Below, piece after piece: positions 50,601-60,883 of a stretch of 64,000 nt of DNA. A model generated the notes under the pieces. The model was not told where the DNA came from and did not search any database. It worked only from the letters and a program-made list of their open reading frames with translations. The position numbers were made by a program, and so were the translations under genes. Position 1 is the stretch's first letter; every line of letters starts with the position of its first letter. Source of the stretch: Rotaria sordida (Eukaryota > Rotifera > Eurotatoria > Philodinida > Philodinidae); the NCBI GenBank assembly GCA_905250125.1, contig CAJNOL010001281.1, positions 1 through 64,000 of the forward strand, in the 5' to 3' direction.

Positions 50601-51448
50601 AACACTACAAATGAGTTGGTTGATAGAATACTTCATGAATGACTTATCACTTTTTTTGGTATTTTATGAATGTTTTACTATTGTTCGTTTCAAAATATAA
50701 TGCGCTCCACTGTTTTTTGAATAACTCAAGAATACAAACAGCTAGAGATCTGTGGTCTTCACCAATCGAAATAGGAGACAGGAAAACGTCTTTTTCTCTA
50801 ATATTGTATAGGACGAAATCATTTTAAAATTAGTCATTTTTGTGAAACATAGAGAAAACATATAAAAACCGTCTGTCATCCAGATGAAATTTTGGTCTTG
50901 ACATGTGATCTAGATAGAGGGACTTCAGATCTATAGTTCAACATATACTTCATATGATTATCTTCCCGTATCGTAATATTGAACAATGAATACCATCTAT
51001 TTATTCGCAGGAAAATTATAGCTTATTTTTATTTTTTGAGCGAATTGTCTTACTTTTTGTCAAAATTTCACCAGGATAATAGACGGCTTTTATACGTTTT
51101 CTCTATGTTTTGCAAAAATGACTAATTTTAAAATGATTTCGTCTTACACAATATTAGAGAAAAAGACGTCTCCCTGTCTCCCCTTTCGATTGGTGAAGAA
51201 CGCAGATCTCTGACTGTTTGCATTCTTGAGTTATTCAAAAAATAGTGGAGCGCACTATATTTTGAAATGGACAATTGTTTTACTTTATCCGTATTTGTAG
51301 TGATTGACAATACCACATTCTCGAAAGAGCTTCGAATCGGCAACGAAAATAGTTTGATGATTCGAATCAGTAAAATAGTTAGCAAATACAAAAAAAAGAG
51401 ATAACCCAGTCGTGAAACATTTTGTCAATCAACTCGTTTGTAGTTTTG
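50601..51448. mobile_element. Foldback element with long inverted arms
   Basis: The left arm (about 50601-50902) and right arm (about 51058-51448) are diverged inverted copies. Outer ends match as AACACTACAAATGAGTTGGTTGAT against the complement of ATCAACTCGTTTGTAGTTTT, and inner ends as ACCGTCTGTCATCC against GATAATAGACGG. Both arms encode the same peptide in opposite directions (ALH-FLNNSR-QT-RDL-SSPIE-GDR-TSFSLIL at 50700-50820 plus and 51391-51128 minus), a by-product of symmetry rather than a gene. The right arm has about 90 extra bases. The central loop is about 155 bp. No target duplication was fixed and no transposase is present. Confidence 0.75.
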
Positions 51449-52565
51449 CTCAATTATATTGAAAGACGTATATTCTTCATTAAACCAAAATGCCATCGAT
51501 TATACACTACACTACAATAAAGTACTTAAAGCTTCCTTGTAACTAGCCTTCACTTGAGACTAAAGAAATTCTATACGAAAAACGAATAATGAGCGAAGGC
51601 AAAGACTTTTGCCCACGGGTGTAAAAGTAAGAGCTTTGTTAATTATTCAATCTTAATAATAGCTTGCTAAGACTAGACAGGATTTACTAGATTATTTTTT
51701 TCGCTCATGAATGATCTCTTTGTGAATGTTTTACTGAGATAGTATTACTGGCGATCCGTACACTCTAATGTTTCAAGTGACTCGTTTGTTTTGGGAGCAT
51801 AGCATCGAATAGTCATTCTGGGAATTACGATCGGAGTATCTGTACAGTTTACTTCTAGAAATATTTTATCGCATTAATTGTACAAGAATTTGATTTCTCC
51901 GAAAAAATACCCGATAGCGAAACTACCACCTTAGATTCTCTGCGCTGCTCAATGTAGTCTGCGGTTGATGCGAAAAAATTTCACGCGATACTGTGTAGCC
52001 TGCTGTGGACTTCACATTGTGTTGCACGATGCGCAGCCGTTCATGTCAGTCCCTGAAACTCACCACCGAATATTAAGAAAGCTGCTTCAAAAATTTGGCT
52101 TCCGGATGTTGAAAAACATTTTTCAAGTGTTATTTCGACTTTGGGAATCGAGAAATTGCAAAAAATTCGAAAGCCACCTGAGGAGTTCCTTGAGAAGGGA
52201 CGCAATCCGGATCGTAGGTTCTCCTTTTTTTGATACAACTCACCTAACCACTCAAAGTTGGGTGGCTTCATAGCTTGATCAGAAAGATACTATATCCTGT
52301 TGGTAGGCACACGACCTGCTTCGTAAGGATCTTCCATGCCCGTACGTCCCTACCAGTATGGCACACATATATTTCTATTGTTTAAGCACCCAACGTGGTC
52401 CATTGTGTCACTAAACAGATTTTCAGAGAGTATCTGGTCGCGTGCACGCGCGATATTACATAATGTGTGAAATATTTATTATTGGTCAATTAAAATAATG
52501 TAAAAGCGAACAGACAATCGATTTTACTCAAATACAATTGAACAAGCAAACCTACAAACACTCAA
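51449..52565. other. Intergenic, nothing recognised
   Basis: Between the foldback element and the ART-TPR stop. 51930-52420 is visibly richer in GC than its surroundings, with overlapping ORFs on both strands (51965-52273 plus, 52041-52271 minus), but no domain was recognised. An old insertion is possible. Confidence 0.4.
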
Positions 52566-55500
52566 TTACAGTTTCTTCTTTACCATCTCAAGGTTTCTTC
52601 GCCACTTTCGAAATTCGCGATGGTTTGCAGGTAGTGAATGCTGTCCAATTTCAACAGCACGTTTGTAAAATGATAGTGCTTTCGAGCACTCGCCCATGTT
52701 GTCATGTACTTCACCTATGTTGTTATAGGTCTCACCCAGATTGCGATGATATGGACCAAGAGTTTTTTGATCAATCTCAATCGCTTTTTCGAGAAACCAA
52801 AGTGCGTTCGGATAGTCACGCATCTTGGAATACACTTCACCAATGTTATTGTAAGCATTACCCAACACTCGATGAATCGGAGGAAGGGTTTTTTCCTCAA
52901 TTTGAAGTGCTTTTCCATAGAACGAAAGTGCTTTTGAGTACTCGCCCATGTTCTTGTATGTCCAACCAATGGAGGTATACGAATCAGCGAAATCAGGGTG
53001 GTTCGAAGGGAGAGATTTTTCGCGGATTTCAAGTGCTTTTACGCAAGATGAAAGTGCTCTCGAGTATTTGCCCATCTCGTCATACACCGAGCCGATGTTG
53101 TTGTAGGAATAAGCTAAATCAGGATGATTCGGAGGCAGAAATTTTTGGCGGATTTCAAGGGCTTTTTCATGAGCCGAAAATGCTTTCGAGTACTCGCCCA
53201 TTTGGGCGTATAGCGAACCGTTATTATCGTAGGAGTAAGCTAAATCAAGATAGTTTGGAGTGATAGATTTTTGATGAACTTCAAGGGCTTTTACGTAAGA
53301 TGAAAGGGCTTTTGAGTATTCGCCCATGTTCTCATACACCGAGCCGATGTTGTTATACGACCGAGCCACATCGGGATGATTCAGAGGAAGAGATTTTCGA
53401 CGGATTTCAAGTGCTTTCTCGTGAGCCGAAAGTGCTTCCACGTATTCGCTCATATTGTCATACACCAAACCGATGTTGTCGAACGAGCGAGCCAAATCCA
53501 GATGGTTCGGAGGGAGAGACTTTTGACGAGCTTCAAGTGCTTTTTCGTGAGCCAAAAGTGCTTTTGAGTACTCGCCGATCTGAGTATATACCGAACCGAT
53601 GTTCTGGTGGGAATAAGCTAAATCTGGATAGTTAGGAGCGAGAGATTTTTGATGAATTTCAAGGGCTTTTAAGTAAGACAAAAGAGCTTTTGGGTATTCG
53701 CCCATATTGTAATACACTGAGCCCATGTTATCATGCGACCGAGCCAAATCGGGATGATTTGGCGGTAGAGATTTTTGACGGATTCTAAGGGCTTTTTGAT
53801 GAGCCGACAGAGCTTTCGAGTACTCACTCATCTTGGTGTATACAGAACCGGTGTTATCATAGGAATAAGCCAAATCGGGGTGGTTCGAAGTAAGAGATTT
53901 CTCATGGATTTCAACTGCTTTTTCGTAAGATGAAAGTGCTTGTGTATATGCGCCCATATTCTCGTACAGCGAACCGATGTTGTTGTACGAGTGAGCCAAA
54001 TCCTGATGATTTGGAGGGAGAGATTTTCGACGGATTTGACGTGCTTTTTCATGAGCCGAAAGTGCTTTCGAGTATTCGCCCATCTGTGCGTATACGAAAC
54101 CGATGTTGTGGTAGGAATAAGCCAGATTCGGATGATTCGGAGCGAGTGATTTTTCGCGAATTTCAAGAGCTTTTTCATAAGCTGAAAGTGCCTCGAGGCG
54201 ATCTCCTTGATTGCCTTTGATCCATCCAAGCTGATCATAGCAATCTGATGTATTAGTCAAATCAGAGGTTTCATTGAGCAACAACTGATACAGTCGTTCG
54301 GCCTGATCATATTTGGCTAGTTTCAACAGCAGTTGGCCCAGTCGATTCCATCCTTTACCATCAATCTCTTTGCGCATTTGTGTAGTCAATGCATTGAATT
54401 CTGTGTCGGTATTATCGGTCAATGTTAGATTCACGTGCCAGAGCCGACTGTTGCGATCAACCTGTGTGATCTCACCAATGCGGAAAACAGTGTGTGTTGA
54501 GAAGAGAATCTCTTCTTCTGAGTTCTGGTAGTAGCTGACGTTATCGAGTAGGGCGAAAGGAGCAGAAGAGAGTGATGAATTGATGGTCATGATAAAGAGA
54601 ACGCCCACATAATCGAGTTTTGTAAGAGCAGAACGTGCAAATCTCATAGAAACGGCTCGATTTTTGCTGGCCGATAAAAAATTGTTGAAAGACATAAGTC
54701 CTCCTTTTTTTGTCTGCTTGAGTTTTTGAAAGTCTGTCTGCGATAATCCCTGCCCTCGGTAGACGATAAAGGGTACCTGCGTGTGATGCTGGTAGCCACT
54801 CATTTGTTCATTGTGGAGCTGTTGGATTTGACGGTGCAGATGACGGATAAAGAAGCCCATTTTTAAGATAGTGTCCACTTCGAGATTGCGTAAAGCTCGA
54901 TTGAGTATTGAATAGAGGAAACATTCGAAAGTGTACCACCAGATAGGAGTATAACGACGAAATTCTCGTTCAAATTTAGTAATTTCAGAGTCATCGATGC
55001 TCTGTTGACGACAATAATCGGCGAGTTCTTTAATGCATTTGACGTCGTCGTAGTTCATATCCAGTAGGACTTCTCGAAATAATTGGGTATACATGAAGGA
55101 TGGATCGACTCGATCAAAGCTCATGGGAATGCAATCTCGATCACATTCTTTTCCGGCCTGTTGCAATGCCTCACAAATGCGTTCAATTTTAGTGAAAATA
55201 CCCTTCACTTTTGACCAGTCTTTTGCCCACTGTTTGTGGCATGACTTATCACCACAGAATACAAAAATGGAATGTAATTGGGGCATATCATGTATGAGAG
55301 GTACAATAGTTTGTCCCAGAGTATCAGAGACAATTATAAAGACATTTTCAGTTTTAATTTCCGTAATAAAATGCATGCATTGCTCTGTATTTGTAAAAGT
55401 ATCGATATAATTAACAATGCGATGCAGATGAGTCATAGAATTGCCAAAATCGTTCTTGTATTCATTGATGTTGGCATCTAGCCAAACCAGGAGAAAATTT

Positions 55501-55646
55501 TGTATAATACGGCGTCGATTGACGGTGTTCATTCGTCGTAAAACAGCAGAAGCACTAGCCATAGTACTTTCAGAAGAGATAAACAATTTATTGGTCGTCT
55601 CTTTGGAAGTGGAACTACTAGCTATCGTCGGTTTCTTATTGTCCAT
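52566..55646 (-). CDS. ADP-ribosyltransferase (R-S-ExE type) fused to kinesin-light-chain-like TPR array
   Basis: A single intronless frame of 1026 aa from ATG at 55646. Residues about 50-160 form a domain (FLLVWLDANIN, ENVFIIVSDTLGQTIVPLIH, LHSIFVFC) that I know only from similar bdelloid proteins; it has a Rossmann/receiver-like alternation of strands and helices but no assigned function. Residues about 230-420 are a mono-ADP-ribosyltransferase: Arg297 in FIVYRGQG, the Ser motif FLSAS (325-327) and Glu377-x-Glu379 in NSEEEILF, giving R-S-ExE, the set seen in arginine-modifying enzymes. Residues about 466-1015 are thirteen 42-residue TPRs with the pattern SYxNIGxVYxxMGEYxKALSxxEKALEI, close to kinesin light chain. 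The enzyme would move ADP-ribose from NAD to a protein chosen through the TPRs; the target is unknown. No signal peptide, so a cytoplasmic location is likely. The many ORFs on the other strand are shadows of the repeats. Confidence 0.9.
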   Translation of the reverse strand: MDNKKPTIASSSTSKETTNKLFISSESTMASASAVLRRMNTVNRRRIIQNFLLVWLDANINEYKNDFGNSMTHLHRIVNYIDTFTNTEQCMHFITEIKTENVFIIVSDTLGQTIVPLIHDMPQLHSIFVFCGDKSCHKQWAKDWSKVKGIFTKIERICEALQQAGKECDRDCIPMSFDRVDPSFMYTQLFREVLLDMNYDDVKCIKELADYCRQQSIDDSEITKFEREFRRYTPIWWYTFECFLYSILNRALRNLEVDTILKMGFFIRHLHRQIQQLHNEQMSGYQHHTQVPFIVYRGQGLSQTDFQKLKQTKKGGLMSFNNFLSASKNRAVSMRFARSALTKLDYVGVLFIMTINSSLSSAPFALLDNVSYYQNSEEEILFSTHTVFRIGEITQVDRNSRLWHVNLTLTDNTDTEFNALTTQMRKEIDGKGWNRLGQLLLKLAKYDQAERLYQLLLNETSDLTNTSDCYDQLGWIKGNQGDRLEALSAYEKALEIREKSLAPNHPNLAYSYHNIGFVYAQMGEYSKALSAHEKARQIRRKSLPPNHQDLAHSYNNIGSLYENMGAYTQALSSYEKAVEIHEKSLTSNHPDLAYSYDNTGSVYTKMSEYSKALSAHQKALRIRQKSLPPNHPDLARSHDNMGSVYYNMGEYPKALLSYLKALEIHQKSLAPNYPDLAYSHQNIGSVYTQIGEYSKALLAHEKALEARQKSLPPNHLDLARSFDNIGLVYDNMSEYVEALSAHEKALEIRRKSLPLNHPDVARSYNNIGSVYENMGEYSKALSSYVKALEVHQKSITPNYLDLAYSYDNNGSLYAQMGEYSKAFSAHEKALEIRQKFLPPNHPDLAYSYNNIGSVYDEMGKYSRALSSCVKALEIREKSLPSNHPDFADSYTSIGWTYKNMGEYSKALSFYGKALQIEEKTLPPIHRVLGNAYNNIGEVYSKMRDYPNALWFLEKAIEIDQKTLGPYHRNLGETYNNIGEVHDNMGECSKALSFYKRAVEIGQHSLPANHREFRKWRRNLEMVKKKL
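52640..54220 (-). repeat. 126-bp tandem repeat encoding the TPR array
   Basis: Thirteen 126-bp units (42 codons). Units alternate between an A type (SAHEKALEIRxKSLPPNH) and an S type (SSYxKALEIHxKSLxxN) over much of the array, so the effective period is often 252 bp. The last three units (EEKTLPPIH, DQKTLGPYH, GQHSLPANH) are diverged from the rest. Confidence 0.9.
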
Positions 55647-57002
55647 ATTATATATTGAATTGAATTGATCAAAGAAAGACTGATTGACTACATGGGATTG
55701 GTAGAGAGGGAGAAAGGAAGGTAGGCTTCACTGTTTATATGATCGTTCTTTGGTTGATTTTTTTAGCCACTGTTTTGTCTCATTATCGATCGTGTTTCTC
55801 CTTCATATGCAGGCAGATACAGCAAGAAAACTAAAAAAAAAGCTCTCATTCGTGACGAACGAAAAAAGGCAATTAAGCGTTGTTATTGTCGCAACCACAT
55901 GTCGTCGATGTACGTATGTATACAGCAATCAGACTCAAGGTGTGTTGTTTCGATTAATGTGAGACGACGAACAGAGACAATCAGCCGGTTCTTTTTTTTA
56001 TCGAATTAATTCAAGAATTTTCCTTATTTTTTTATTCTGACTGATTTTCTGTTCTTAAGAGGCAACTTAATCTTGCCAGATGTTTTGTTCGATCAAAAAA
56101 CGGACAGAAAAGTTTATGAATAATTAGTATGAGGGTATAATGTGAGAAGAAAATAATATTAATGCAATAAAAAAATGAAATATATAAGTTTATTTAAATG
56201 AAAAATGAAAATACATATACAACAGGATATTTCGACGTTGTACAGATTTTAATTAAACGATCATCATCAGCTGGGACTTATCAAAAAGACTGAAATCAAT
56301 AAATAAATATATAAACATCAATATCAAATAGATTCAATAACATGAACATAACATTAGTAACAAATATAATAAATATAACATGATCTTAATATCATCAACA
56401 TTACCATCACGTTAACCTTAATATAAATATTAATATCGAATACATAATCTGCATAACAAAATAATATAATATGTACTCAAGTTACAATAATCGAAAATAC
56501 AGGGTGTAGGTGTAAGATGTGGATGTGAGTGTTAGTGTGGGTGTGCAGTATGTGCTCAGTTAATCTACACTTACACCCACCCTCATTCACACACCCATAC
56601 TCACATTCACACCCACATTTTTAGAATGTGAACGGTGAAAAAATGCCACCTTTACGGCAGTCAACTTTGTGAATAAGCACTGTTTTTGGTTGGTAGTATT
56701 AGTATTATTTGACGAAGAAATACGGTCCAAAATTTATCCGTATCGTAAATGGGTCATATATTGACCTTATACATTGCGTTACGACCACTTAAATCCATCC
56801 ATAAGGTATTTGTAAATGGGCCGAGCCATCAAAAACTTACTCAATGTCGAGGCTCGCTATATAGCACACTGGTGATTAGGACAGTCAGGTATCTATGATA
56901 AAGACAACAAAAAGTGAGTTTATATGTTATCATAGTGAGGTAATATAAAGGGTATGAGTTAGTTACACATAAGCACACCTATAGATTACATTCTTTTTTG
57001 TA
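55647..57002. other. Divergent intergenic region between ART-TPR and 2OG oxygenase
   Basis: 1.36 kb that should hold both promoters. It contains a GT-rich inverted cassette at 56504-56622. The ORF at 55750-55962 has no domain. Confidence 0.5.
56504..56622. repeat. Degenerate inverted GT-rich/AC-rich cassette
   Basis: GGGTGTAGGTGTAAGATGTG and GTTAGTGTGGGTGTGC run to about 56550, turn over at AGTATGTGCTCAGTTAATC, and continue as ACACTTACACCCACCCTC and CACATTCACACCCACA to about 56620. Same strand order as at 8.1, 17.2 and 62.2 kb. It lies about 380 bp upstream of the oxygenase start. Confidence 0.75.
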
Positions 57003-58164
57003 ATGACTGAAGTTCAAATCAAACAAGACAAAATGCTCGATGATACAGAATATCCCATTGTCGACTTGTCTTCTTACCTCACTGATCAAGCAAAGGCGTC
57101 TGGAGACTGCAAAAGGATTGCTGATCTTCTGTACAAATTCGGTTTTCTGTGCGTCAAAGATCCACGCGTAAATTATACGCACAATGAAAGATTTATCGAT
57201 ATGCTGGAAAAGTACTACGGCCAAAGTGACGAGATTAAGGCCAAGGATATACACGAAGAAGTTTTCTACCAAGTTGGTCTCACACCAGCGCACACTGAGC
57301 ATGCTCGTGATCGTTGCGATTTTATAGCAAAACTCGACAGAACAGAGAAGCCTCTCACTATCTGTCCACCAGGTAAATTTTTGTTTGCACTTTACTCCAT
57401 GCTGAATATGTTTATTATTTGTAGATCTAGATAACAAACAGCGTTTCTTCTGGAGAATTGACGACGAGCCGCCACACACTGAATTTCCACAAATGCATGC
57501 GGATCCTGTCATTCCGTACAATTTTCCCGAGTGGAAATCAGTAATGGACAATTGGGGAACGCTCATGCTTGCAACCGTGATAACCGTTGCAGAGATGTGT
57601 GCGTGTGGTCTCGGTCTGCCCTTTGATACGTTCACATCGCTAATGAAATATGGACCACATGTACTTGCTCCCACTGGTTCGGATCTTGCGCGCTTCGGAA
57701 AGCTAGGAACCGTGTTGGCTAGCTTTCACTCCGACATTGGCTTCCTCACCATTCATGGGCGTGCACGTTTTCCAGGTCTATTTGTTTGGACGCGCGAGGG
57801 CAAACGATTGGCTGTCAAGGTTGCACAAGGATGTCTATTATTGCAAGCCGGCAAACAATTTGAATGGCTGACAGGTGGTCAAGTTCTGGCTGGTTTCCAT
57901 GAAGTTGTCGTCAGTGAACAAACCATTCAGGTGATTGATGAGGCATCCAAAGTCGGCCGATCGCTATGGCGCGTTTCATCCACAATGTTCACACATATTG
58001 CTAGTGATCGTATATTACAACCTTTGAAACCCTTTGCGACTCCTGAGACAATGAAGAAATATCCTCCAATCAAAGCAGGTGCACAAGTCCTAGCTGAACT
58101 GGCAGCTGTAAATCTGGGTAAAACATTAGATGCTGATGGTGAACCTATAGTTGCGGCTATGTGA
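57003..58164 (+). CDS. Isopenicillin-N-synthase-like 2-oxoglutarate/Fe(II) oxygenase
   Basis: Two exons, 57003-57372 and 57425-58164, with a 52-bp GT-AG intron; 369 aa, normal for the family. The N-terminal DIOX_N-like part reads YPIVDLSSYL and GFLCVKDPRV. The iron site is His225-x-Asp227 in SFHSDIGFLTIH, with the distal His282 in LAGFHEVV; Arg306-x-Ser308 (WRVSS) is the usual 2-oxoglutarate-binding pair. FPGLFVW matches the family GL-x-V strand. Such enzymes hydroxylate or cyclise small molecules using O2 and 2-oxoglutarate; the substrate cannot be told. No signal peptide, so cytosolic. The codon use is visibly more GC-rich than in BBS4 or the SOGA-like gene, and the family is typical of plants, fungi and bacteria, so lateral origin followed by intron gain is likely (inference). 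A dead transposase lies just downstream. Confidence 0.88.
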
Positions 58165-59043
58165 TAAATGTCATGTACAATAACTATATTTTCTGTTTTA
58201 TGTATTAAAATGTGTCTAAAGAGCAGTGAAGTCAATCAACACCACTCAGAATACAAAAATGTGGAAGTCGGAAATTTTAAAAGCCAACTTTGTGATGCGT
58301 GCGCCTTCCCCAGGAAAAATCTTCGGTACTTCCATTCTTGATCGTTGACAGACTCGCCAAGAATCCTCAAAGATTCTCTATTTTTCCCTGAAGAAATGCT
58401 AAAATCCTGAAGAAAGCGTGCAGCCACGGAATTTCAAGATCTCGACAGGATTTAAAAGAGAATTCAATCAGGGATCTTGAAGGTTTACCACTGTTTTTTT
58501 CAACTAGAAATGAGGTCGTGGCAAACCTCAAATTATTACCAATTTTCACTGAATCTCTGATCGCTGATATTTGATTGTTGGTCAAGATATCAGCTATTTA
58601 CTTGCACTATAAGTTTCTGAGAAACCACCAGAAAAGCAGAAATAAACCCATACTATATACTTCTAGATTTCAGGAATATGAGTGTGAAATCTCTAATTTC
58701 TGNNNNNNNNNNNNNNNNNNNNNNNNNNNNNNNNNNNNNNNNNNNNNNNNNNNNNNNNNNNNNNNNNNNNNNNNNNNNNNNNNNNNNNNNNNNNNNNNNN
58801 NNTTCTCAATGGTACTTTCATCATGGATAAAGAAAGATAAAGAGTGGAATAAGAGAAAGAGAGAGAATCACATTCTTTATTGCTTTTTTTTGTTTTTGAT
58901 TCATTCAGTTGTCTGTTTTTTACAAGAAAGAAAGGAGAATAATAAAGTAAAAGAAGTAAAGGCCTAACAGTGTGAAAATTGTTTTGGTTATTTCTTTTCG
59001 AAATATATATATTATTCTGTTTTAGATAAATTCTATATTCATA
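58165..59043. other. Intergenic with assembly gap
   Basis: Between the oxygenase stop and the transposase pseudogene. It contains 100 N at 58703-58802. 58260-58600 is denser in GC but encodes nothing recognisable on either strand. Confidence 0.5.
58703..58802. other. Assembly gap (100 N)
   Basis: A run of exactly 100 N, a standard scaffold gap. It could hide the 5' end of the neighbouring DNA transposon. Confidence 1.
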
Positions 59044-60883
59044 ATGCCGAAAGATTATGAGTTTTCTCAAGAAGTAAAACAATTAATGTTTCATATTATT
59101 AATTTTGTTGAAAGCGTGAAAAATGGTCCAGTCATTCCTCTCTACAATGTGGACGATCGTCTTGTTAAAATGTTAGATATTTCTAAAAGATCTGTCGTCG
59201 GATTAAAGCATGAATTACATCAGTTAAGACAGAAAGAAATGAATGAACAACAACAACAGCAAGAAATGGAAGAGAACGATGAAGTAGATGCAAATGTTAG
59301 AGACCTTCGTAGCCGCACCATCTCATTACCAATGTCCAGACATCGTGAATCTTCAGCATCTGCTTCGCCAGCGAAAATTCTTTGTCGTCGACATACTGTC
59401 TCTGCTGCTTCTTCATCAAGTTACATCGATCTTCCTATTCCACAGGCACTGCCTCCTCAGAAGAAAGGTAACAGATTTATTCCATTACTTAAACAGCGTA
59501 AAAGTCGGCTCTTTTTTTAGTGCATTCTGGACATCGGAAAATCATTTTATCAGAACAAGGAAAAGATTTAATTAGATTTGAATTTCATAAATTAATTCAA
59601 GAAAAAGTATATCCAACCTCTGAAAAATTATTAAAAAAGATTGATAGAGCGATATGAAGATTTTCCTATTCATTCCGCAAGTACGTTACGCAAAAAAATG
59701 AGAAATGTAAATGAAGTATTTGTTCTGACGTAGACAAGAAGGAAGAAAATACATCAAACTGCTTTTTTTTCATTTCTTAGCTTGGCTTCATTTATCAACG
59801 AACATCAAAAATAAAAATTCCATTAGATTCACAAGCTTTTGTAGCGGCAAAAGCAAAATACTTTCAAGCCCTCGAAGAATTAAGAGAAGCAAACGTTCAT
59901 TTGTATTATCATGATGAAACGTGGTTGAACCTTCGAGAGGTTAAAAGATTAATTTGGACTTTAGAGGGTAAAGGAGAAATCAAAAAATGGGGTGGAAGAG
60001 GTAAGCCGCGACGTCACTCATAAATTACTCTCTCACATATCATTATTTTTCTCGTTTATAGGATCTCGTTTGGCGGTATCAGCACTTATAAACGTCAAAG
60101 GTTATCACATTCCATCAGTTGATATTTGGGCGTGCACTGAAGAGCATAATATGGATTCAACGCATTTTCTTTCGTGGTTAGATTCAACTTGTGCAACACT
60201 AAGAGAAGAGATTGGTGAGTTGACGCATTCTGAGTCGAGTTTTCAATGAATGATTTCTCACACCTTTTTCATAGGTGAAAAAGAAAGAATTATTATTTGT
60301 TTAAATAACGCAACTTGGCACAACAAGCTTACAGAAGAATCAATCATTCCAAAACGTTCTTCAATAAAAGGAGAAATTCAAAAATGGCTTCAAGATCGAA
60401 AAATTAATTTTCCTCAAAAGTTTGTTAAAGCTCAATTGTTACAGCTTGTATGTACGAACTGTCCACCAAAAGAATATATGATAAGTCACGTTTTTAAGCG
60501 CTGTTTTGAGTTTTTCGAACCCTGCTATTCTTCTTTATTTTGTTTAATAGAGTGATTGTATTGCAAAGAAATATGCTGTAGAAATCATTCGTCTTCCAAA
60601 ACTACACTGTAGTCTTAATCCCATTTAACTATCATGGAATAATTTCAAAAAGTTTGTTCGTGATCAAAATACAACATTTCGTCAGAATGATGTAAAACAA
60701 TTAATTGCGCAATATATGGTGGCGATGGATGATAAACTTGCAAGTTCATATTTTCATCATGTTTATAAAGTCGAAGAGATGTATAGAACAGCAGATGAAA
60801 TTATGGAAGAAGAAATTGAACCACATATACAATCTGAGAGTGAAGAAACAGATTCTGATGACAATGAGGAAAACGTGGAATAA
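59044..60883 (+). pseudogene. Tc1/mariner-IS630-type transposase with introns, inactivated
   Basis: Exon parts 59044-59467, 59521-59715, 59781-60000, 60062-60214, 60275-60447 and 60551-60883 join at GT-AG sites. The N-terminus has a helix-turn-helix-like stretch (DDRLVKMLDISKRSVVGLKH). The DDE domain begins at YHDETWLN (first Asp intact). The second catalytic motif reads LNNATWHNK, with Asn where Asp is expected. The third, LNPI-stop-LSW, has a TAA at 60626-60628 exactly where the catalytic Glu (NPIELxW) should stand. A one-base frameshift lies in the A-rich run near 59631-59645. The tail is acidic (EEIEPHIQSESEETDSDD). The intact enzyme would cut and paste a Tc1-like DNA element; this copy cannot. 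Terminal inverted repeats were not found; the left one may be in the gap at 58.7 kb. Confidence 0.85.

Noticed and set aside
52538-54531. Plus-strand ORFs of 60-240 aa opposite the ART-TPR gene
   Set aside because: Their periodic pattern mirrors the 126-bp TPR repeat; they are antisense shadows.
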